This document shows positions 10,306-20,563 of a DNA stretch of 64,000 nt, piece after piece. Under the pieces are notes generated by a model that made no database searches, was not told the origin of the DNA, and saw only the letters and a program-made list of their open reading frames with translations. This DNA is from Agarophyton chilense. Its lineage: Eukaryota; Rhodophyta; Florideophyceae; Gracilariales; Gracilariaceae. The stretch covers positions 1,178,001-1,242,000 of the forward strand of contig JARGXX010000086.1 in assembly GCA_030374765.1 (NCBI GenBank), given 5' to 3'. Within the stretch, counting starts at the first letter, position 1; each line of letters starts with the position of its first letter. The position numbers and the translations under genes are program-made.

Positions 10306-13300
10306 TTAGCCGTCTGCGGGCATCGGCTCCTTGCGACGGCGCCAATACCTGATACGGAAGTGTGGGGGTATTGCAGCTGGGGGTTCGAGGATGTCCCCTT
10401 CTAGGCCCCAGCCGTACCACCTGACGGTGTACTTCAGACCATTGTAGGTTCGCGGGTGGCCCACCAGACGGTCAACGGGAAATTCCTCTGAGGTTTGGTC
10501 CTGATCTTTTGGGGGAACGCCACCTCCAGGGTTCATCTGTTCCGAGTTGGGAGCTTCGTTTGTGGGAGCCGGGTCGGAAGCTCCCGCTGTTACCGTGTGA
10601 GGTTCCATTTCCGTCCCTGTTAGAGGGTTCTAATCCGGATCATCCCGTTGTAGTTCATCATTCACCTTAATTGGGGTGGGGTCCTCCGAGGGTCGAGTGC
10701 GCAGAGCTACCGCTCTCGGCTCTCGGGCTAAGTTGCCCGCCTCCATGCGATGTTGAACCTTGTCAGGTGCTACCGTAATACGGTCAATTGATATCGTATT
10801 CGGTATTCCATCTTGGTCAACCGTAACGAAGTGGTCTAATGCGTTCAATACCTCATAAGGTCCCACTGATTTGGGTAGAAGCTTCGAATTGATATTTCTG
10901 TCGATAGCGTCATCGTCTGCCTCATCACCCGGTCGTGGTCTTTTACCTGAAGGTGGGTTGTCTATGTAGACATATTGTCCCGAAGATACAGAGACCACTT
11001 TGGTTATCCTACGGTCGTAGTCGGCCTTGTACGGCTTCTGGGCTGCAGTGAGGCGGCTCTCTGTATGTTTGAGAGCGCTCCTCAACCTCACAAGTGTATT
11101 ACGCTTGACCTGGGCAGGGGTCAGTGCGCCAGCTGCAGTGCTGGTGGTATGATCTCCCTGCACTACAATACCTGGGGGGTGTCGCGAAAGAACCAAATCA
11201 AAGGGAGTGGTCTGCGTTGACCGGTGTACCTGGAGGTTATAGGAGTAGGTGAGCGGTTGCACCAGCTCACCCCACCCAGTTTGGTGCTCTTCCGTAAAGT
11301 GTCGTAGCCTTCATACCAAAGTGTGGTTAAAGCACTCGACCTGTCCGTTGGTCTGCGGGTGGTATGCAGTAGTGAAATAGTGGTTGATGCCCAAGAGGTT
11401 ACATACTGCTTCGAAGAACTTCGATTCCAGGTTTGAACCATCATCGGTGAGTAAGTACATGGTGGCACCATACGGGTAGAAAAAATTGTTGAGGAACGCG
11501 ATCGCCAGCGTTGTTGACTTCGTATCCTTTACAGGTATCGCTCTCGTGAGCTTCGAGAGCCTGTCGGTGATCGCTAGAATGTGCTGATACCCGTTCTTGG
11601 TCTTGGGAAGTTATTAGAACACTGGTCAGTGGTTGAAAAGGTGAATGATCGTGACGGCCGAGGTGAGAGTCGGCCGGTCGACCAGGGTTTATATAGACTA
11701 TTTAATCTTCGAAGAAGAGGTCATAAAGAGTGTTTTCTATTGTACCATTCTAGTTGGGTGCCGTGTGAAGCATGGTTGCTTCCACGAGGTTCAATCGTGC
11801 ATGCGTGTCCAATGCCTCGTTGTCACTTGCTCGATGATGCTGACAGTGACAGATTTGTTGATTGTGACAAGAATGTCATCTATAAAGTCATGGTGACGTG
11901 TGAGATGACAGTGGTCCTTGAAATGACGATTAGGGTCAAAATGGATTATGGGACTGGACCGCCAAAGCACTGAAACTCAAATAACATACTTAAAGCATAG
12001 TATAACTAATTCATAACATAAATGCATAACATAATTGACTAAAAATCATCTGAATTCCTAACTGAAGTGGTCCTAGAAGGTCTATCGCAACAAACTCCAG
12101 CGGACCCGCTGCTGGAATCAGCTTGAGGTGCTTTCGATGCTTTCGAATACCACCGCGGGTACGGACACAGGGTTCGCATTGACCTACAAAGGTATAGACA
12201 TCATGGGCCATATGAGGCCAATGGAACAGTTGCCTCAAGGTGTAGTACATCCTGGTGGCACCGGGGTGTCCCGATAGTCGCGGGTAGTGCGCGAGATACA
12301 AGACTTTCGGGCGAAGCGCCTTCGGAACCACCTTTTGAAGGCTACCATCCAAGGTTGACCTTCTCACGATGTACCCATTGTGGCCCACATCGAACGATGA
12401 TCCTTTGAAACCACTTTGGTCAGCCAGGGTTCTGCAGTACGCATCCTGGGCCTCTTCTCGTAGAAATTCCTCTCGGGTTACGGGCATGACGTTCGTTTCC
12501 TCTAGGGTCAGTATCTGCATTGCCATGTCGGTGTTCCGCAAAACATCTTCTTCAGGTAAGTCCCAACCTCCTTCTAGGTGTTCGCCGGTACCATTTTGGT
12601 TTGATGACACCACAAATCAAGGGATATCATCGTCCACCGGTTCTGTCTCTAACCCTGAGGTGTTTAAGCGTAACATAGCGTCAGCTATGCTGTGCTTGAT
12701 ACCTGGACGGTACTGTACGTCGTATTCAAACTCCGACAGTCTCAACCTCCAACGGGCAAGTCGACCAGACGTATCTGCGAGTCCGAGGATCCACCATAAG
12801 GCATTGTGGTCCGTGCGCAACGTAAAGCGCTCACCATACAGGTATGGACGGAGCATCAACATGCTCCACACTACTGCTAGACATTCCTTCTCGGTTACCG
12901 TGTAGTTCTGCTCCGCCTCATTCATAGCGGGGCTCCAGTATCCTATAGGTAATTTGTCTCCGTTGTGCTGCTCCTGCATGAGACAACAACCAATTTCGGC
13001 ATGGGATCCATCTGTATCCAGCGTGTACGGTAGACCTGTTTTCGGTAACGCTAAGATTGGCGGCGACAACAGCGCTCGTTTCAATTCCTCAAAGGTATCC
13101 ATTTCGTCGTTCGATAGACTCTCAAACCTTTAATGTTCACCTCTCTGGAGCTTCTTGTTGAGGGGAGCCGCTATTTTCGCGAATCCCTTCACGAAGCGAT
13201 GATAAACGTTACATAAACCTATAAAGTATCGTACTTCTGTCTGGGATCGTGGCAACTTGACCTCCTGTACGGCTCCAATGTTGCTCGACGCAACTTCTAT

Positions 13301-14959
13301 GGTAGCAGGGCCTATGATGTGGCCCAGGTATTCAACCGTTGTGGTAAAGAAGACGCATTTTTGTAGCTTCAGCGTCACCCCCGCCTCAGCTAGGAGGGTT
13401 AGTACGGGGCGTAAGTGTGCAAAATGGTCTTCTACCGATCTGGAATAGATGATTACATCATCGATGTATACCAAGGCGGTTGTCCATTTAACTTTCGAAA
13501 GGATGATGTACAGCGCCCTTAGAAAGGTGGCTGGAGCATTGCGCAACCCGAAAGGCATCCGCGTGAAGAGAAACAAACCTGCATGGAACGTGAAGCTCAT
13601 TTTGTCTCGATCTTCTTCACCTACGGGTACCTGCCAATAACAACAGTTGGCATCCAACGTGATAAATATCTGCGCATCTCCCAAGGAGTCGATGCACTCA
13701 TCCATTCTAGGTATCGGGTACGAATCTTTGATGGTCACGCTATTGAGCCTCCTGTAGTCCACACAGAACCTCATACGGTTATTCCCTTTCTCCTGAACCA
13801 GAACCACGGCACTAGCCCAATCTGAGTTGGCTGGTTCAATTACACCTTCTTGGAGCATTCGATCCAATTCTTTGAGTTCTACCTCTCTCGCCTTCGGACC
13901 TGCACGGTATGGTTGCTGATAAATCGGCTTCGAGTCAGGGAGGAGCTGGATGCGATGCTTTGTGGCCTTAATTTGGCCCAGATGGCCTGACCACATGTTT
14001 TCGAACTCCTCCAGAAGGTCGATAATACGGCCCTGCAGTTGGCCGTTTTCTTCACCGATCTGGACTGTATCTTGCCATTGCCTCTCAGGGTCCGGTTCCT
14101 CTTCTTCGTCTACCGATGCCTTATCGGTTAGCTTTGATTCCAAGTTGGTATTTATCGATACCTTTGTGGTTGGGGACGCTTTTGCGCAGCCCCCTTCCTT
14201 ACCGAAGGCGACCTCGCCGAGATCAGTGTGAGCTACGTTGAAGAACCCTTGTGGTGCCGGTAGTTCTATGCCAACATTGGTATTTTTCGGCAACTTCACG
14301 TCATGACTGCTGAAGTTGCTGAGACACACCTTAAAGGGTTGATTTGGGATGTTGTCGACAATCCCGTTGGCCATCAGGGTAAGGTGTCGATGTGCTAACC
14401 TCGGATGGTTTTGTAGTATGGCCAGCCCGGGTGTCTCACACGACACCAGTACCAATATTTGGTGCATTGGCGGGATAACAACCTGTTTGGTAATGCGCAC
14501 TTTGTTGGAGACCATTTCGGTGGATATCGTCTTCTTCGGTTTGGCGAACCATCCCCGTTTGGTTTCCGTATTACCTAAAATGGCACTTCGTCCCCCCTGA
14601 CGTAGGGCGACGGTATGGGAACCAGGAAGGATCGCTTTGACATGTTTGTCAATGAGGTTAGTACCTAGTAGGCAGTCTGTCGGTAAACGGTCGACAACAA
14701 AGAATTGCAGTCTTACCTTGAGGGGTCAGAGCTGTACCACAGTGGTGAGCATACCTCGAAGGTTTAATGGGCGCACATTTGCATCCACCAGCGGGTTGTT
14801 GTCGGGAGGTCGGCTCAAGTTCCGAAGTACCGCCTCAGGTATGACGCGGGAGTTCAGGACGTTTGGGCCGGTCCCTGTATCCAACACGCAGGTGACCGGA
14901 ACCGCAAGGCGATCGGAGAAACACATTGAAGCACGTACTTTATAGTTGTTGTACTTCAT
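10306..14959 (-). pseudogene. pol: Gypsy pol of element C (protease, RT, RNase H, integrase, chromodomain), degenerate
   Basis: Domains in order on the minus strand are: aspartic protease (LDTGTGPNVL, near 14880), RT with YIDD (near 13460), RNase H (about 13100-12620), integrase with an H-H-C-C finger (about 12440-12150) and LTDDG/HPQTNGQVE core motifs (about 11450-11320), and a C-terminal chromodomain (about 10500-10350, VRWYGWG). The frame carries stops at 14726-14728 (TGA), 13130-13132 (TAA), 12617-12619 (TGA), 11311-11313 (TGA) and 10630-10632 (TAG). All are substitutions in an otherwise continuous frame. The only reading shift comes from the 452-bp insertion at 11612-12063 within integrase. 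Removing that insert and one copy of its duplication restores the GPLPK motif typical of Gypsy integrases. Confidence 0.9.
11612..12063. mobile_element. 452-bp insertion in element C integrase, flanked by GAAGT target duplications
   Basis: The integrase coding sequence is interrupted between a GPL codon block and PKTK. The five bases GAAGT lie on both sides (11607-11611 and 12064-12068), and excision of one copy plus the insert leaves an exact integrase motif. The insert encodes no protein that I can recognise. It holds a TATA-like stretch near 11690, a block of repeated TGACA/TGTCA-like pentamers (about 11835-11930) and an AT-rich end. Its ends do not show TG...CA, so it is not an obvious solo LTR. 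It contains no ACC-N5-GGT site, unlike the DNA on either side. Confidence 0.75.
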
Positions 14960-15051
14960 ATGACAAACCGGAACTGGTTGTGACGTGTTCTATTCCACCT
15001 TCAAGGTTCTGCGTATCGATTGGCCTTCCAATTGCAGTTTGGGTTGGGCCA

Positions 15052-17406
15052 TTACGCCAACCATTCGGTGTATTCCTCCTGTACGTGAGGGGTTGAGTCC
15101 AAGTTTGGTTTTTCCTCGATGGTATCGACCTGTACTGGTGTACGGGGTTGGAACCTATTTGGTGCTTGCGTTGAAGACCCATAGAGGCGTTTGTAATTCT
15201 GCATGCGAGCCTGAAGCAACTGGCCTCTCATCCCTGGAGGTAAGTTAGCGCAATTGTTCGCCAAATGGTCTGTCGCGAGACAGAACCAGCAAACGAGGCC
15301 TCGGGTTTGGGGGTCTCGCGTTACCACTGAAGGAGGCTTCGAAACCTGGTTGGTAGGAGCAGTGGCGTAGGATGTGGGTGGGGCGTTATGGGAGCTCGCA
15401 CCCTGCATCCTCTGCGAGCTTATCGCACTTGGCGGCGATGGTATCGAGTTTGGTGTACGCGTTGACGACCAATTTCCTACCGTCGAAGGTTCGAGAACCG
15501 CCCCTGGGTCGCTACCAAGTGGATAGCGGTTCCTGTGGGTACTTTGATGTGCGAGCTACCCTCTGACGTTGTTGTGTCTTCAATTTCCAGGACCGACCTT
15601 TTCGGTTTATCCTTTGAGGTTGGAGGCACGGCTGGTCTCTTTCCCAGCCGAAGGGTATCTCCAAGGCCCTGGGAGTACCGAGCCCGCCCATTGTAGTCTA
15701 CCTTTCGGTTAGTGGCCAGGTAGTTGCCTAACTGGGAACGGATCGCTTTGTCGACATTGTCGGAGAATAGCAACTTTAACCGAGAGGTAGTGAACACATT
15801 ACCACAGCAGGTTTCCAGATTCCACAGCGCGAGCGAAAAATCCGATTCGGTTTGACCAGACCTTTGGTGGTGAGCGAAGACTTCCGAATAAGCCTCTTGG
15901 ATAACCTCATCGGTGGCGTATGTTTCCAAAAGGAAATTGACCACTTCTGGGTATGACTCCAACATCTCTGTGCCATCCTCATCCATCGCTAAGGTATTGC
16001 CGTGGAGCTTACCCTGCAGCAAGTAGCATGCTTGTCCTTTCAGGTAAAACATAAATAGCCACAAAGCAGCACCCTCGAAAAAAACCATTTTGGTCACATA
16101 CAAGCTTGAACTTCTGTAGAAACTCAATCCCCGCAGTAGGATCCGTACCTGTAAAGGTTGTGTCACCCATTTGAAAGCTGAGCTTCTTGTGGTGCTTATT
16201 AATCTTCTGGGAAACCTCTTGGGTGTATTCTGAAGACTTGTTGATCAACCGATAAGTCCTGTAATCAACCGCTTTGGTGAACATATCGTTCAACAATTGG
16301 TGCACCTCCAAGTCCATTTAGGTGTCCGACTCAGATTCGGGCGACTCATTGTATCGCTTTTTCCCCTTTCGGTTCTTTTTTGACGACTTCTTCGTCGACC
16401 TGTTCGGTTTCTTATTCTTCTTACCTTTACGGTCATCATCCGACAAAGAACTCGTATCGGAACTGGAGTCTGACGAGACGGGGTCTGAATCATTCTCTCG
16501 ATTCTTTCCCCTCTTCGTCCTCCGCTTCTTCCCTTTTCGGTTTCTTCGTCGCTCATCCAACGAGTCAGACGAATCTTCCTTGGGACCACCTCCATGGGTA
16601 TCCTTTTGAACGAAACCACTAATTGGTGGCAAATAAATGTCATGAGGATCTACCTTCCCCAGGACCTCTTGACTGTGCCTTGGACCTTGCAGGTACTCAC
16701 TATCAGTAGGTAAGTGTTTGGAATGGGTGGAATGACCCATTTGGAACCCTTGTGGTATGCGCTTTGCGATGTTCACCTGTGTAGGTCGGGATTCTGCGAA
16801 TCCCTCGGAAACCCAAAGGTCCTGCACAGAACGGTAAACATGCTCCCTAGCATCTGTGAAGAGAAACTGTTTCACCATTTCAGGTATCCTGTCCGATAGC
16901 TCTTGAGCTGCTCGGTCAACCACAATACGGATAAATGCATCGACGTCCATTGAGGGCGGAACTATCCGGGTATCCGACTTCTCCTTTACGGTTAATGCAT
17001 CCTCGACCGCGAGGGTGAATAGCTCTTTCGCTCGCTATTCGAGTTGAGGCCATAGCTCCTCCGCTGCAATCTCAAGTGGTAATTTTCTTGGAGGTTCCGT
17101 TGCCATAGGAGGTGGACCATGTACCTTTACGGTTTCGTCCCGAGGGTGCCGGAGCAGCTCCTCGGGGTTTTCCAGAATCGGTTGAGCCGATGGGGCTCCT
17201 TTAGGACCTTTATGGCTTGGCGGGGCGCTCGCACCACGCGTATTCCTTTTAGGTCGTTCAATTTGTGACCAATAGTGGTATCCTGTATTGCTTTGCGGGA
17301 TTTCCTGAAACCAAATAGGTGTACGAGCGTCCAATCCTTCTCGGAATCTCGTGTGAACCGTGAAGGCACGACGAAACCTAAAAGTACTTTCGAAGTCGGG
17401 AGACAA
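15052..17406 (-). pseudogene. gag: Gypsy gag of element C, degenerate
   Basis: This is a structural protein remnant read from right to left. An N-terminal region is followed by a Ser/Asp and Lys/Arg-rich block (about 16560-16330) and a capsid-like region (FTGTDPTAGIEFL, matching FTGEDP in element B). A zinc knuckle follows (CWFCLATDHLANNC, near 15290). Lesions are TAG 17035-17037, TAA 16318-16320, a frameshift at an A7 run near 16077-16083, and another shift between about 15480 and 15400. The exact start is unclear because no strong ATG lies at the left end of the frame. Confidence 0.8.
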
Positions 17407-17674
17407 AAATGTCGTAAAATCACGTGTGGGGTATGCTACTGTCTTGTCTCGGGAGCGTAGTGACGCTCAACCGTAGGGAGCGTGTAGACGCTCAAACTTA
17501 GAAGGTGGACGTAGTAAACCTCGATGGTAAAAGGGCACCGTGAAAACCCACAGGGGCAAACGGCGGGGCAACTAGCCGATACCGTGTAGGTGAACAATGG
17601 TAGGCGTCGACGCGCGGTGAAACCTATGTAATATTTGAGAAACAATGTACCAAAAGGTATAGTTGTGACCCAAA

Positions 17675-17838
17675 TGGTGCCTGTCTTTCACAGATTAGGA
17701 TGGGGGAGGTGCAGTTCCCTATATGCAGTGGACTGCACTCTCCAGATCACCCGGGAGGTGCCAGAAAGGCACGGTCTCTGACCTAGTGCCAGAGACCTGG
17801 CCAGCACTGGCTACAGTGCCAGGTGGCCACTCCACTAC
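17675..17838 (-). other. 5' leader and primer-binding region of element C with serial hairpins
   Basis: Directly inside the 5' LTR lies a run of short perfect inverted repeats: 17709-17715 with 17732-17738, 17758-17762 with 17768-17772, 17773-17780 with 17790-17797 (8-bp stem), the palindrome 17800-17811, and the palindrome 17823-17830. On the minus strand the sequence after the LTR includes TGGAGTGGCC, a possible primer-binding site, but I cannot name its tRNA. In retroelements this region carries packaging and dimerisation signals, so structured RNA is expected. Confidence 0.5.
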
Positions 17839-18043
17839 TGCACTAAAATGAATATAATTACAATTACATGTACTAACAATTACTCAACCGGAAGGTACAT
17901 GTCAACACTACACGTGGCTGACAACACCTAGATGGTAGCTCGCCCGGAGCTGCATGGCCGATGATCCCTCGCACCCATCACCTACAGGGTCAGTGCAGTA
18001 TATTGAAAACCTCATAGGTCAGACCTTCTGCCACTATACGACA
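17839..18043 (-). repeat. 5' LTR of element C
   Basis: This is the direct repeat partner of 6780-6984, with the same 205-bp length and no visible indel. It carries ACACGTGGC at 17910-17918. The DNA to its right is unrelated to the element and marks the element boundary. Confidence 0.88.
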
Positions 18044-19505
18044 TGTTCCAAAGAGTGAAAAAGACAGCAGCAGCACCGCTAAGGAATTTGCTGCGAACAA
18101 CAAACTTTTTCATTAGATAGAGTAGAGTAGCTGTATAAAGGAATCCGTTGGAGTAATGTAAGCCAAGTGATATCCTTTATCTCATACCTTCGCTTCCAGA
18201 AAATTATTTCACTTGCGCTACGAAAACATGTGAAAACGGGTATGCATGCATTTGGAGTCTCACGTAAAGAAGGGTACTCGGAAATGGTGGAAGAGTTCGA
18301 ATGCAGCCGATTATAGACCTTGTCAAACATTTGATATGAAATCAGTTCCTCTTTATTCAGAAAATGTTCGTATCGCTGCTTCTAGCAAAGAAACTACCGC
18401 GGACTTTTTACTCCATACGAAGCGTTTGAGCATTAGTAAAGTTGCCATTTTGAGCAATGGCGGCTTTTCCTTCGCGAAAACTGCATGTCGACGGCTCCAA
18501 CGACAGTCTGTTGCTGGTCGGAGAAAAGGAGACGGAGTTTTTCGGAACGCTGTTGGATGTGCAGAGCTGAAGATCATCGTGTGAAGAACAAGCCGGTGAC
18601 AACTGATGCGGATTTGCCATAATTTTTTCGGTCGAGCTCTATCAGTGGCGCTTTCACATGCAATCAAATACTGTATTTTTCCTGCATCGCTAACTCGAGT
18701 ATGTAGAATGGCGCGCCCAGCGAGAAACTTCTCAACTAACCTACTCTGAGAGGTTCCCTTTATTTCCTATCTTCTACAAAAAGTTGACTACTTTTTCTTT
18801 CCTATAATTTTCTTCCCCTTTTTTCTACACAACCTATGAGCCTCTCTTTAAAGGAACTAAATCAACAGAAGAGGTTAAAAAGCTCTCTTTTATGTATATG
18901 GACTTTAAATCCGCTTCTCCCTCCAATAGTATTGCTTGTACCGCTTCTTGCTCTTTCTGACTTTTTTAAGTATTCTTTGCCCCAGTCGCGCGCACTCTTC
19001 ATCAAAAATTTCAGAATCTAAATTAACAACCTCTCCATCACTTTCTGTTTCTTCTTTAAATATTCCTTTCTGGTTCATACGAACCAACATCTTATAAATG
19101 ATCACACACGTTTCGCTAACGCGGACAACATCTTTCTAATACCACAGAAAAGATTCTCTTCGTAGCACCTGAAAGCGAGCCTAAAGCCCCCAAAAAGCCC
19201 ATTCAAGATCCTTTAATCGGGCAGGCGAAAATAGCTCTTCGGGGATATATTCAGTCAACAAGAAAGCAGCCCAACTGTCTGTTATTCGCATGATGATGTA
19301 GTTTAAAGGCAGAAAACAAATTTATGTCGTACTTACCGTTCCAGATAGACGTGAAAAGAGGTGATACTGCAAGCAATGTCTGTTTGTTGTTCGTGCCATA
19401 TCGTCCCGTGGATCAATGTCACATGTATAAATCATGATCTTTCCATGATTCTACTTCAATCATTGCAAGTTTTCCTTCCTTGGTTTTATGAGACTGTACT
19501 TAGAG
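18044..19505. other. Spacer between elements C and B
   Basis: I see no supported gene. A 66-codon minus-strand frame at 18905-19105 has an acidic then Lys/Arg-rich composition and might be a remnant. The last ~75 bp (from about 19432) join in frame with DNA beyond the other end of element B once the inversion is undone, which may mark a disrupted older gene. Confidence 0.4.
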
Positions 19506-19510
19506 TGCGA
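19506..19510 (+). other. Target-site duplication TGCGA, left side of element B
   Basis: TGCGA directly precedes the 5' LTR of element B. The same five bases, as TCGCA, flank the outer side of the LTR at 49335-50221. This identifies the two LTRs as the ends of one insertion. Confidence 0.85.
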
Positions 19511-20397
19511 TGAAGGACAATGCCCTTTAAGGGGGTTTCTTGGCAGGACTTAGGAAGTTCGCTCGCTTGAGGACTAGCTTGGTCTATGACAAGCTATACC
19601 GCTATTGCGTTCTGACGGCTGGTTCGGACCGGAAGTGCACACGGGTGGAATACGTGAACTGCACGGATGCCAACGCTCGAGTACGAGGCGTGCCACACGT
19701 GGCCCGGATTCTTCCTAATGGTTAGTATTATTTAGTAATTTTTAGTATTTATTTGGCTACGCTATCGCTATTTAGTGTCTATTTTTCGGGCGCGCGCCCA
19801 CTGTCAGGGGCCGCGCGCCACACTACTTAGGAGTTTGAGCACTGCTCCCCAGTTAAGACCCTCTTGGGAGACCAAGGAGGGAGTCTTGGCTCTGAACTCT
19901 TCGCCTTCGGCGCGTCTTCATCGCATACTGCGTGAGCGCCCGTTGCACGTTAGTTCATCCACCCCTCTGTCGACCAGAGTGCTACCACCACCGTGGGTTC
20001 ATATTTAATCGACGACACTTGTCGTAGTCTCGCCCCTGTATAGGGTTTCGCCCCTGTTTTCCTCTTGTTCTCCTTTTTGGCTCTCGTAAGTGGCCGCACC
20101 CCTCACCTCGCTCGTCCACCTCATACGAGTGTTTCCTCGCTCCTTTTCCGACAATCTCCGTGGTACCGCTCCGCATAAGATTGGTCACACCCCCGGACTG
20201 TGCCGTACTCACCTAAACACTCTAAATATATCCCTCCGGATTGGCCTCGGTCTTACACCCGACTCCGTCGTGCCTTTCCAGAGTGGCTCTATTTCTGTGC
20301 TCCGCTGGGACGCGTCTCCTCCGCCTGAGGCGTGTCTCTCAAGAGAGGAAGATCCCGAACATCTTCGTGGTGTCTCCGCTCCAAGCGTTGTCCTACA
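19511..20397 (+). repeat. 5' LTR of element B (887 bp)
   Basis: It begins TGAAGGACAATGCC and ends GCGTTGTCCTACA, which are near-perfect inverted terminal sequences. It is exactly as long as the LTR at 49335-50221. I count 11 substitutions in the first ~220 bp of the pair, so the insertion is not recent. It has AT-rich blocks near 19720-19755 and ACACGTGGC at 19695-19703. Confidence 0.92.
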
Positions 20398-20400
20398 AAC

Positions 20401-20417
20401 TGGTCTCCCGACTTAAG
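20401..20417 (+). promoter_or_regulatory. Primer-binding site of element B
   Basis: TGGTCTCCCGACTTAAG starts three bases after the 5' LTR. It begins with TGG, complementary to a tRNA CCA end, as expected for tRNA-primed reverse transcription. I cannot assign the tRNA species. Confidence 0.65.
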
Positions 20418-20563
20418 AAGTTTGAGTCGGGCACACTCAGTCACGATTAATCGGAAAGAGGACTCACAAATTGAGGTTGATCTCAGTTGCCCTCTTTGAG
20501 AAAGTTTCTTGGCCCCACTAGCCGATCGGGTTTGGATACTCACGTGTAACGGACTCTGATCTC

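Larger units (their letters stand above)
6867..18020. repeat. Dispersed palindrome ACC-N5-GGT across element C (about 54 exact copies)
   Basis: Reading every line by eye, I find about 54 exact ACC-N5-GGT sites between the two LTRs of element C, including both LTRs, gag, pol, the antisense gene and non-coding leaders. Uniform base use predicts roughly three in 11 kb. Examples are 6867-6877, 6921-6931, 6950-6960, 7175-7185, 7233-7243 and 7293-7303. Variants with four or six central bases are also common. Element A has about one site in 3.7 kb, and I noticed none in element B. The central bases vary, so these are not copies of one longer repeat. Confidence 0.75.
6776..18043 (-). mobile_element. 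Ty3/Gypsy LTR retrotransposon C (about 11.3 kb, degenerate)
   Basis: Two near-identical ~205-bp direct repeats bound this element. Gag, protease, RT, RNase H, integrase and chromodomain read on the minus strand, and the antisense gene reads on the plus strand between pol and the 3' LTR. It belongs to a family distinct from A and B: the LTRs are short and the antisense protein is only remotely similar. All of its reading frames carry stops or shifts. No matching target duplication is visible (ACTAC or CACTA on the left, TGTTC on the right). Its whole length carries the ACC-N5-GGT palindrome described separately. Confidence 0.9.

Noticed and set aside
11612..12063. The integrase insertion as an intron
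   Set aside because: It has a 5-bp target duplication and no GT...AG ends fitting the repaired reading frame.
16077..16083. Programmed frameshift at the A7/T7 run in element C gag
   Set aside because: It lies in the middle of the capsid-like region rather than at a gag/pol boundary, and the gene also has two nonsense codons. An indel in a homopolymer is the better explanation.
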